39,750 nucleotides of DNA from Trametopsis cervina (lineage: Eukaryota > Basidiomycota > Agaricomycetes > Polyporales > Irpicaceae). Below, one piece after another: positions 1 to 9,794 of the stretch. A program made the translations under genes and the position numbers. The DNA lies in the NCBI GenBank assembly GCA_022385755.1, contig MU278362.1:655269-695018 (forward strand). Reading direction: 5' to 3'. Under the pieces are notes generated by a model. It was not told the origin of the DNA. It saw only the letters and a program-made list of their open reading frames with translations, and did not search any database. Position 1 is the stretch's first letter. Every line of letters starts with the position of its first letter.

Positions 1-686
1 TCCATCCATGGTGGCACATTCGTGGTGGGTCTTTCTCCTGTATACTTGCACGTAACGGACTTCCAGGACAGCCCTCCAAGATCCGATGCATCAATTGTAT
101 CGAACAAATGGTTACAGTCCGCAAACGGAGGCTCATCACTGTGCGGCAATAAGGATGCAGCCCATAGGTCAAGTAATTGGTTGACTTTTGTGCGTGAAAG
201 CTGCGCTAACTGGAATGAAAAGTTTGCGACTTCGAACTGCAGACGATCGCGAAAGGGTGACCAATCCTCTGTGTTGACGGGCAGTGGCAAAGGTGGTGGA
301 ATAGGTATGCCTTCCTCGAAGTACTCCCCTTCTTCTGTGCAACGACGACCTGCCTTTATGTTAATTGCCATCACAAACAGTGTCGACAATAACTTACCAT
401 TAATTTGCGGGTGCACCTTCCGATGACAGGCCTTTTCGGGTACGTTCTCATCTTCTAGCAGCTCGTCCTGCATCTGACCTTCCCTTTCGCCAACTTCAGC
501 CTCAGCATTGTTTGCTTCATCTTGCAAGCCTTCGAGTGGTGGTTGTACCGGTCTGTTCAAGTCTCTTCTGGCCGCATGTTTTGTGTTAAAGTGTTGTGTC
601 AAACCAGATGCATTTCGAAACTCTTGAAAACAGGCAGAGCACGATAAACGATATGGGTTATGTCGGCGGGAGTGCGAGTGCGGCAT
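1..686 (-). mobile_element. Plavaka-type DNA transposon, 5' part of transposase gene (runs off the window)
   Basis: Two coding segments are visible on the minus strand, 686-398 and 349-1, separated by a 48-nt GT..AG intron (397-350). They give 212 residues with no stop before the window edge. The N-terminus carries one C2H2 zinc finger (Cys16, Cys19, His32, His37), then an acidic Glu-rich linker. After that comes the block that marks Plavaka-family transposases in mushroom-forming fungi: a 'HPQINGRRC' segment, a proline-rich stretch, 'DWSPFRDRLQFEVANF' and 'QLLDLW'. The family belongs to the cut-and-paste DNA transposons. The catalytic core would lie beyond the window, so I cannot tell whether the element is intact. 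The visible frame has no nonsense codon or frameshift, which fits a recent insertion. The family assignment rests on recognised motifs, not on a search. Confidence 0.85.
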
Positions 687-1193
687 TATGGTAAGATGTG
701 GAATGCAGTCGAACTAGAAAGGATTCTCATTCACAATGCTATGGCTCTAGACTTTCTTATCAGTCACTAAAAGGCTAAACGATATAACTAAGGTCTGTAA
801 TCATTGATTTGTTAAACTGTACAGTACCCGTGACTAATGCAGCGTATCGGCATGATCACGTGTGATACCGGATATACCATTATGGATCAGCAAGTTTGCA
901 CGTATCCATGGCCCCTTTGGTGAGCTCCTGTCATCTTTGTGAAACATCGTGAAACTCCTCTCGACAGCCACTTCGTATCCTCAAAGCTCCTCCTCATAGC
1001 CACTTCGTGGCAGTACGACTCCTCTCTACATCCACCTTGCCTCGTCACATTGTTATTGTCGTCATTCGAGATGACCGATCTTGCAAAACCTGGACACTAT
1101 AAAGGGTGCGTTTTTTCCGTCTATCTAAACAGGCACTCATCTCACCTCATCTTTTTGCTCGCTCTTTTCCTTCGTTCTGACTCTTTCACGATC
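687..1193. other. Divergent intergenic region between transposase and DUF6532-like gene
   Basis: About 500 bp separate two outward-facing start codons, at 686 (-) and 1194 (+). It should contain one end of the Plavaka element and the promoter of the plus-strand gene. A TATA box lies at 1098-1104, and a CACGTG hexamer occurs near 857-862. I could not define the transposon terminal inverted repeat or a target-site duplication, because the other end is outside the window. Confidence 0.5.
1098..1104 (+). promoter_or_regulatory. TATA box of the DUF6532-like gene
   Basis: The sequence TATAAAG lies 90 nt upstream of the ATG at 1194. It is followed by a pyrimidine-rich tract with several CT-rich runs (about 1111-1190), the usual setting of fungal transcription starts. 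Spacing and composition fit a core promoter. The call is by pattern only. Confidence 0.5.
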
Positions 1194-3132
1194 ATGCTTC
1201 GCACTACTCGTCGAGGGAATGCCAAGGGCCAGCCAAACTATCGTGTCTTGGCTGGTCTTGAAGTTGAAGGCCAACCATCGCGTCGTACTCCTCAAGAGGT
1301 AGCTGCCGCACAAGCAGAGGCTGAGATTCACCGCAACGCTACTGCTGCCAAGAAGCAAGCCATTCTGCACCGTATCTCGGAGCTTGAAGACAAAGCTGAT
1401 CACGCAGTCACTATGGGATCAAAGGTATGTTCTCGCTTAAGCGTTCATATTTTCAGCTCTCCTACTCACCTATAATAGACTCGAACACAGGATGATGCAG
1501 ACTATCAGCCACCCATGCTGGGGTCCTCAGATGACGACGAAGCTGTAGCCAGTCCTCATTCGGACCGAAAGAAGCTCACGCGTTCGGAGCAGACTCTTCG
1601 TACAGTAAGCATCTATATTCTCTTTGTACATTGGTAATAAATCATACAAACGACAGAATGGTCACGGTTTGGCTGCTGCACGTGATGCACTGCGAAAGCG
1701 TAAAACTCCGGCTCAGTTAGGCCTTCCGACGGCTGACGACTCAACTGGGTTCGGCTCCACCGCATCCGTTCATATGCCAACAACTTACAATACTGTTAGA
1801 CAACCGCTTACAGCGTCGAAACGGATGAAAACCAGCAAGGCACCTAGTACAGGCCTGCAGCCAGGATGGGTGCCATCGTCACGTCCTTCCAACGATCAGT
1901 TGAAATATCCAGGCGCTGCCACCTCCAAGCCACCAGGACGTCTCCGTCGTCACGAAGTTCAAACATCAGTGGTGAACATAGACGTGGGCCGATCGACTTC
2001 AGTGCACAGTGGTAAAGCTGTTGCCGGTGTAAAGGTTTGTTAGCCATTATCCGATATTTGATATATACTCACTTGCTTTGTCTCGCACAAGAGCGCGATG
2101 ATACCGCGCATCAGCATAACCCATTCTACAGAAGACCACGATGTTCCCAGCTCAGCCTTACGTCGTGCGAATGGGAGCAAGAAGTTCACGAATGGCGACC
2201 TCCCTATCCCGCATTACAGGATGTTCGTTTGGCGACGCTTGATAATCCCCAAACTGATCACTGTCATTGGAACTCACAAAGGTAATCCATGGACACTAAC
2301 TGATCTCAATCTCGTTAGGGTTCTTCAAGAGCTTTGTGACGAGAAGATAAGCGAACTTGGGATTGAGATCAACCCGCGAGAAGCCTGCTACGATGTGGTA
2401 AGTCCCTAACCACCTACGTTACCTGCCTCATTCACTCATTCACTCAATGAGGCCATGCAACGTGTGTATGAATGGCGTTCAGGAATTGCCAAGGCCGCCA
2501 TAACGGCTGTAGCAGAGTTCTTTGAGAATAATAAAGAGAACCTTCCCACACCTGACCACCGTGCTGAACATGTCCGTCGCCAACTCGGACCTGGCCTTCC
2601 GTTCCGCTATGCACACGTGGAAATTCACTCAGAGGAGCAGCCCGTAAGTGACCGATGATTGCCTATATCACATTCTGATTTTATTTTATTAGATCTATCG
2701 CGGCCTCTTCCAATCCACCCTCGTCATCCAGACACTTGCATATCATTTCGGAAGCTCAGGTCACCTCACGCCATACAACGACTTCCCATTTGGTGCCTTG
2801 GCGTTGGTAACAGCTGCGGTATGAACGGTTCAGTATCCAATTTCTTTGTATACCTGACAAAAGCTTTTTAGGTTGAACGTGCCCTCTGTGCATGGGACAG
2901 TGGCGACTTTCAAAAGCCCACGAAAAACTTCTCGCAGGAAACCTTTGGACGCCGAACCTGCAGCTACCTCAAGACCATTATTGATTTGAAGGAAACAACT
3001 TGGACGAAGATATGCACGGCAGCCGAAGAGCTTGCACATGCACAGGCCAAGCTACTTGCAGGCGATTTCGACGCCGATGCCGATCTGTCAAGCGAGGACG
3101 AACGCGCAATAGCCGTTGAAGACTCAGATTAG
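1194..3132 (+). CDS. Agaricomycete protein of unknown function, DUF6532-like
   Basis: Seven exons join in frame: 1194-1424, 1491-1604, 1657-2034, 2092-2397, 2452-2643, 2693-2818 and 2872-3132. They encode 535 residues. The start is the first ATG after a TATA box and leads into a basic N-terminus (MLRTTRRGNAKG). Residues 1-240 are low-complexity, rich in Ser, Lys and Arg, with a short Ala/Glu helix near 40-70 and acidic patches. The C-terminal ~200 residues look folded. The pattern 'IYRGLFQSTLVIQTLAYHF ... FPFGALALVTAAVERAL' followed by a Tyr- and Leu-rich helical end resembles the DUF6532 family, which is abundant in agaricomycetes and has no known function; that match is from memory. The protein ends in an acidic tail. 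The gene is divergent from the Plavaka transposase 507 bp away, so it may be transposon-associated or simply adjacent. Confidence 0.75.
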
Positions 3133-4348
3133 GTACGAGATACAGCGGCATCATTTTCTCGTTACCTCACTGACTTCGCAAAGTAGACGTGCAACCACAT
3201 GCCTCTCTTACCATCTCGCCGCGTAGTCTGGTATTGCGCTGTGACCGCTGTTTAATGCTCCTCCGAGCAATGTTCTTATTTCTTGTTTATATTTCTAGAC
3301 CTATTCTGCCGTCTCTATGGTGTATACCTCTTACTTAATCATGTATGCTACAATGTCCCTATTTATAAATAAATTGGTGGCCACCGCAAAAATCCCGTCT
3401 GAAGAATGCTGGTGCGACTGGTGAAAGATTGCTGCTAATGTCTGGTACTACTGAATAAACCTCTGTATCAGGATGGAACCTCATGAAATCAGACGTCGCG
3501 CTCTGAGTGTCTGGTTTCCTTATTAAGGCATGTCAGTCGTTCCAGGCTGAGATGCCGTTTTGCTAAAAGTTTTAGCAGGTCGGTTGTTAGCTTCGTCGAT
3601 TCTAGTGTAGAATTCCTCACAAATCGTACAAACGTACAATCTGTGTTATACATGCATTCGTAGTCGTTTCAGTGGCGCCACTAAGTACTCCCGCATGTCT
3701 GAACGCGATGCGCGCGAATAGTCTGATGAATGCAGAACCCCGTTATCGCTCGCGGTTAGCCCTGCGTCCATCAGCGCGGCGACGGAAGCATAGCGGTGGC
3801 ATGATCAACGTTGATATCAAGCGCGCAATTGCCAATCCTCCGCTGTGAAATATCAAGCAGTGCTGATGAACAGTCGAGTGGCCGCAAGATGTGCGTTTGT
3901 ACTGTACCCGTCGGATCTCTCTATTAGCCGCCGACCTTTGTCCTCACCCACGATAAGTGCGGCGTTGCGGTCATGCCGTCCATCGAACGAAGCACGTTGA
4001 GCTCTCTGCGCCGTACGAATGTGCGCACGATCCCACCGATCAGGTTGACGTGAGTGTACGCCTCCGACAGACCTCCGTCATCAGGAGCGCACATGTGGGT
4101 GCGACGCTCCCTGTACATGACAGAGATGTAGATGAAACACGTCTGCAGAGTCAGCTGGCCAGCTTCAGAAAGAGAATGGCAAGAGACAGAAATAGATTCT
4201 GCGTATATGATACGTTTGTGATGTATGGCTACACGAAAGTGAATGGTATACAGCGTTTGAATAAGATAATGTCATGCTTCTAACAGCACAGCCAGCACGA
4301 AGAGAACCCATAGTGAATGTAGAAATAAATAGAAGGACAACAGGGAGA
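3133..4348. other. Intergenic region between two gene 3' ends
   Basis: This 1.2 kb lies tail-to-tail between the DUF6532-like gene and the reductase. Several short open frames occur on both strands, but none has splice-compatible extensions, conserved motifs or a sensible start. I see no tRNA or obvious repeat. It probably holds the two 3' UTRs plus spacer. Confidence 0.5.
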
Positions 4349-7300
4349 TCACCCGTGGATCGCGAATTGAATATACTTCTCGACAATAGCCTCGTTCTCT
4401 GTGAAGTCAAAGTCGACCAACTTGCGCACCTCCTCGGATATACCTTCCGTGTTCGCAGTCGCGAGTCGCGGCAAGGACTTGCGGCAGATGAATTCTTCAA
4501 TGTAATCGAGTAGAGCGCCGTCGATGACAGTCTCGTCCTGCAGCGCTCGCACAGAAGCGAGCCACTCAAGCGCAGGAGCCTCGTGCAAGGAAGGGTAGAG
4601 TGTGAGCAGCGTCGAGATGACGGAGGTCCAGGGGATAGGTCTAGTGTTCTCGAAGCCGTAGTATTGGATCTGGACCGAGGCGCGAGCTTGTGTGATCGCG
4701 TAGAGAACCTGTGCGGCACTCTCAACAGGGAGCCAATGGGGAGCCTATGTGGTCAGGAGGGTCAGCATACAGTCGGCTAACAGAAGAAGAAGAAAACTTA
4801 CAGCGCTGAAGAGGTCATCAGGTACCTTGCCAGCATGCACGGACGCCCTCAGGATACTAGGCAGGTACTCGTGCTTGTTCCACGCGCCAGTTGACAGAGA
4901 TCCTGCTATCTGACCGCTGCGCACGATGGAAACACGGAGCGCGGTCGAGCTGGTGGTCCTCTCGAGGATCTTCTCCGCGGCGAACTTCGAAAAGGCGTAT
5001 CCGTGCGGGAGAGCATGGGTGACTGACGTTAAAGGCGTCTCTGGGATGATAGCTTCATCGCCAGGCAAGTGCCTGCCTGCTACGGAAATCGAGGACATAA
5101 AGACCAGGTGAGGCGGCTCGGCATGGGGAGACAACAACGCGAGGTCGATGAGGGCGCGAAGGCCAGCGAGCTGGGGGATGAAGGACTTGAAGTGGTAGGT
5201 GAACGTGACGGGCCAGGCATTGTGCACTATCTGGGTCAGTTCTGCTGCCATCTGCCAACACAGTAAGGTCAGTTGCAAGTTCAGTCGAAGAGTATAGGGA
5301 GACAAAGTACCTTGTTGTAGGTCTCGCTGTCGATACCGAGCTTCTCCTTCGTGACGTCTGTGTCAAGAAACACAGCTCGTCCATCCTTAACTGCCTTCTC
5401 TACGACCGAATAGTCCAAGTTCTTCTTCACGAAGGAAGCCTTGTGCCGTTGTTCAACGGGGACTTTGGTCGTCCTGTTGAGCATGTACACGCGCTTCACC
5501 TTGTCGACGGGGAGCGAGAGGAGCGCAGAGAGGAACGTACTACCGAGCGAGCCGGTAGTTCCTGTCACGGCATAGACGTCCCCGCCAGCGATGTCGATGC
5601 CGTTAGCAGGAGGTGAAGTACGTTTCGCGAAGCCCGTAGAGAACCTGGCGATGGCTTCATCCACCATGGCAGTGGCAGAGACTTCGTCTCGATAAAGTGC
5701 CGACCAAGTAGCATCCGTGATATCGCTATTCGATGCGCTGACAAGAGACTGCAGGTAATGCACAAGACTCGCGGTCGTTGGGTTCGCATAGATCACGTTC
5801 CGCGGGAGCTCTACTATCACTTGGGCATCTTTGAGAGCAGTTACGATGGCGAAGCGGACGTTCACAGCCAGGAGGGAATCCAGACCAGAGTTGAAGAAGT
5901 CGTCTTCATCCGAGATGTCTCTGCCCAGGGCGTCGACGAGAAGTGAGCGGATGAACTCCGTGACCGCGGCGGTGTTGGTAAAGTCTAGAGATGCTGCTGC
6001 ATTCGACTGAGCGGTACCGGTACCGTCCTCAATTGCCTTGTAGGCGGCTTCGATCTCATCGTGGTAGAGATCCAGGGCTGCCTTCATCTTGACGGTGCCT
6101 TTGTCGGAGAACAGGAACGGTTTGGACGGATCTTCGACGAGGACCAGAGGATGCAGGAGTCTAGAATGCCGGGGGACCACGGTGTTGATGTGGGCATCGG
6201 TATAGGCACGTAGTTTCGCTAGATAAGCCTCCTTGGATTCCTTGTCGTTGGGCCTTAGCTTGTACTCTGCGGAAGGCCTGACGAGAGCTCCGCACAGGAA
6301 GCGGCCCGCTCCAAAGATGACTGCGTTGGACACGAACGGCGAGGCATAGAGCAGGTTCTCTATCATTCATGATCAACATCGAGGTACCGAACATCGAGGA
6401 CGCCATCTTGCACGCACCTATCTGTTTCCCATTCGCTTTCTCGCCGTTACTGAGCACGATCTACAGTAGCCTCGGAGTCAGTATTCCTCACACACGTTTG
6501 CACGTGGGGCTCGGCACATACGATGTCATCGAGGCGCCCAGCGATCTTCCACAGATCGGATTTGCTGGGATCAGGGTGTCGCATCCAGATATCGGGGAGC
6601 AGGAACCCTCGCGGATTTTCATGGTTTATCAGCGGGGGCGTGATGATCTTGGGCTTAAAAACACATCCGACATCCGAAATCAGCTCAGGAACCCGGATCC
6701 GAGAATGGGAGACAGGAATGGGCCCGGACATACCGACATAACGAGCTGGTATCCCTGATCAGGGTGCTCTGCGTTGAAGGGCATGAAGTTGAACTCGTAG
6801 CCGTCGACGAGCCGCATGTACTGCCAGTCTGCGGGATCCCGGGTGGGGTCAAATGCCATTGAGGCGAATACGCCGGCTTCGGTGCTGGAGAATAGTGAGT
6901 GAGCGAGCAGGCTTGAGAGGCGTGCGTGGATAGCTCACATTCCGCCCCATGTGACGATGTGCACTCCTCCGTGGGCGAGTTTGGCACCGACATCTTGGCG
7001 TAAAGGCGCGCCTCCCTGGAGCACTATGTTGGGGATTCTGAGGTATTCCTGCGTGGCAAACATTTAGAAGTTGATGCCGTTGCGTACAGCAAAGCACTTA
7101 CCAGGGCTTCAGACAACGGCAGAGATTCGACGATGTCTTCCAACAGGTTCGGTACAAATAAGACATCTGGCTTCTTGTCCTTCAGGATGCGGAGGTGGCG
7201 CAATACGGAGTCCGCTGAAACTGCATGGTACGGTTCGACTAATGTTATGATACCTCCGTATCCAGCCATGATGGGCAAGCTCTACGAGAAGACGTGTTAG

Positions 7301-8289
7301 TCCGATGACACAAAATGAATTCCCGACAAGGAAAATCACCATGCAGAATCCTCCACCCTGAAAGCATTGTGAGCTCACTAGACGTTATAGCGAACTAACA
7401 GATAACGTACGTGGTATATTGGCAAAGGCGAATACATCACTCGCCCTTGCCCGCCCGGATAATCACGCGCGGCAAGCAGCATCTTGTTATTCACAAACTC
7501 GTGAGGCCATGCGATAGCCTTGGGATGTCCTGTGGATGCCGTTTCAGAGGTGCTCGCTTACTATCTTGCGAAACTTCTATACCTGTTGACCCCGAGGTGT
7601 GCATGTACATGCAGACGCCACGAGCTTCAGCCCGAAGAGCGTCGGCGTTGTCGCTGGACTTAATCGAAGCGGCATGAGCGAGAAGGCTCTGCGTAGCCTC
7701 ACTGCTCTCCACGTCGAGATTCGTAAGGTCAAATGCGGGCAAGACGGACAACTGGAAGGAGTCTGTGGGAAGTCCCTGGTATCTGAGTGTCAGAGCGGTA
7801 TCCAAGAGCAAGCATTGTGCCCCGGTCGTGTTCAGAAGATGCAGAACTGCTTCGGACGAGTTCTGTGGCGATATCAGGAGCGGCTGTTACGCAGGCTACA
7901 GTGAGTGAATTGCAAAATAGTAGCTACGTAGACTGCCCTACCGTCCAACGAAGCTTAAACAGGGCAAGCCAGGTGACCAAATATGCGTAGCCGTTGTGAG
8001 CGAGCAAGCCAACAACGAAAGGGGCGTCACCATGGCTCCGAGGTGGCAGACTGGTCAGTTGCGCTATTTCTGTCGCCCTAGAGTAAACGGCGGACAGGAG
8101 GTGACGCCAAGTCACACTGCGCAGTTTCACATCCTCCTCGGCACTCGAGTCGTGTAAGACGTAGACGGCCTGCGTGTCCAGATTCTCTGCTGCGAGACAC
8201 GCAAGATAGTCGTATACCGGAACGGAGTCAGCTGTCAAAGACGAAGACATGCGATCTTTGGCTCGAATCTTCAGGGCCGAGTGGGACAT
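4349..8289 (-). CDS. Adenylate-forming reductase (A-T-R, NRPS-like carboxylic acid reductase)
   Basis: Twelve exons (8289-7942, 7883-7583, 7529-7411, 7357-7340, 7281-7102, 7048-6939, 6884-6734, 6653-6522, 6460-6418, 6359-5311, 5251-4802, 4744-4349) encode 1098 residues, a normal length for fungal A-T-R enzymes. The enzyme would activate a carboxylic acid as an adenylate, load it on a carrier thioester and reduce it with NADPH to an aldehyde. Adenylation: HTSGSTGHPKAI, TWGGITEAG, GRLDDI(I)VLSNGEK and an A10-like SDKGTVK with Lys554. Carrier: 'DDFFNSGLDSLL', phosphopantetheine Ser about 629. Reductase: Rossmann VTGTTGSLG near 733 and the YAFSK catalytic pair (Tyr902, Lys906). The usual TGDLW motif reads LLPDIW. 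An 18-nt microexon (7357-7340) codes GGGFCM. The start is the first ATG of the frame. The substrate cannot be read from sequence; the family includes aryl-acid and amino-acid reductases. Confidence 0.93.
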
Positions 8290-9794
8290 AATCAATGAGG
8301 TCTGGGGTGTGTTTGAGCCGCATCAACAACCATCAAATTAACAAGGGAGTGTGGTCATAGGCACCTTAAGGAGCACGGGAAGGAACGATGGTGGGCGAGA
8401 CCCGGTGTTGGAGGCAGGCAGTGGCAGAGAGCAGACTCTGGAAAGCGAGCAAGTGCATGTCGTCGCGGCGATGGGAATATATGGCACGACCAAACGAGAG
8501 CACCGCTCACTACAGATGCCATCTCTTTCGCATGAGGATCACCGTAAGGACACAGTGGAGGTTGGACGAGGCTGTTTGGCGTCCATCATGGCGTCTCGTG
8601 GGCAGAACAGATGTTCAGGTGTGGGAGAGTCGGATGCAGAGACACCCGACATCAGCAGTGAAGTCTGATTAGCACGGTGGCCAGTCTTTGCTAAGCGTGA
8701 ATAACTTCATCCCGCACGACGTCCGTGTCCGACGCACGGCTGGCGAGCTGAAACTCGAATAAAACACTCGCATAAAACAGCCATCATCGTGTATTGCGGC
8801 TGCGAGCGCTGTGAGCGTTGAGTCTCAGGTAGGAAGCGCCACAAAGCCCGCCTCGCCATCATTTCGGAAGACTCGCACGACCAACACAACTTGGGCACTC
8901 ACTACACAACGCCTCACCGTCGCTCTCTGGTGGGAGGCTCGTAGTTCAACGGGATCAGTGGCTATTGACAGCACTGACAAACGTGTACAGTACTATCGCA
9001 GTATTGGTTTGATGGTGATGTACACTTGGCCAGTTCATCAGATGTTACACTGCTGCTGATGGATAGCAAAATCATCAGCAAAGCAATCATTAGCAAAGCA
9101 ATCATCAGCAAAGCAGGCCGACAACTGCGGGCCGTCTAGGTACCGAATCTCCTTCCCTAAACGTTCTCTCTGTTCTCTCCCGTGCGCCCGTATGCAGCTC
9201 GCACTCGCCCACGGCGATTGGCCCCAGGTACCTCCACTTCTCCTGTTTCAGGGCCATCCATCGGGTCACTGTTACGTCCACAAATTAACTCGCGGATCGT
9301 CCCAGTCCGTGGTGCGCAGTAGGCGAAGAAGCACTGTGTTCCTGGGAATGCACCGCTGCGATACGCTCTTACCCAATCCCCAGTAGTGGTTGCCTGGGCC
9401 GCCATGTGCACATGCGGGAGCGAAGAGAGTAATTTGCAGCGGATATTCCTGTCTGTGTGGTGGGATTTCCCGCGACCCGTCAACCTGATGCACGACTGCT
9501 CTGGAGCCGTATTTACGCGGGGACTACCATCTGTCGGCCCAAGTGTAGGGATGATGATACCCGCGGGGAGCACTCGTTAGATCTGGCTGTACCTGGTCCT
9601 GACAAGGGTAGCGCACCTCACAGACTTCGAAACCATCATTTGCCAAACGACCATTGATGGCCTTCCTGCCGATCTGTAAGCCGTCACCGACACTACTAAA
9701 GGACGCACTTCCTCTTGCGAATCTTTCCCATCCACTGCCTGCCACTTCCTGGTAGCAAGACCCTACCAGTCGACACTAGAAATCTTCTACTAAT
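8290..9794. promoter_or_regulatory. Shared divergent intergenic region of the reductase and GMC oxidase genes
   Basis: About 1.5 kb separates the two divergent start codons. Short open frames on both strands lack recognisable domains, so I treat the stretch as promoter DNA and spacer. It contains a small 15-bp tandem repeat (9070-9114). I found no clear TATA box close to either start. Co-regulation through this region is an inference from the geometry. Confidence 0.45.
9070..9114. repeat. Three tandem copies of a 15-bp unit
   Basis: The unit AATCATCAGCAAAGC occurs three times head-to-tail (9070-9084, 9085-9099, 9100-9114). The middle copy differs by one C-to-T transition. It lies in the divergent region about 680 bp upstream of the GMC start codon and about 780 bp upstream of the reductase start. 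It could be a repeated factor site or a plain minisatellite. Confidence 0.85.

Noticed and set aside
820..832. GTACAGTACCCGT-like string also seen in similar form near 3897 and 8988, considered as a transposon terminal repeat
   Set aside because: Matches are short and imperfect, and the positions do not bracket the transposase; without the other element end this is not supportable.
2282..2318. Possible 37-nt intron in the DUF6532-like gene (GTAATC...CTAAC...GTTAG)
   Set aside because: Too short for a fungal intron, and removing it shifts the frame into an early stop, whereas reading through keeps the exon open to a good donor at 2398.
9157..9573. Open frame of 138 codons on the minus strand in the divergent promoter region
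   Set aside because: No recognisable domain, no plausible splice partners, and overlapping frames of similar length on the other strand; most likely chance in GC-rich DNA.
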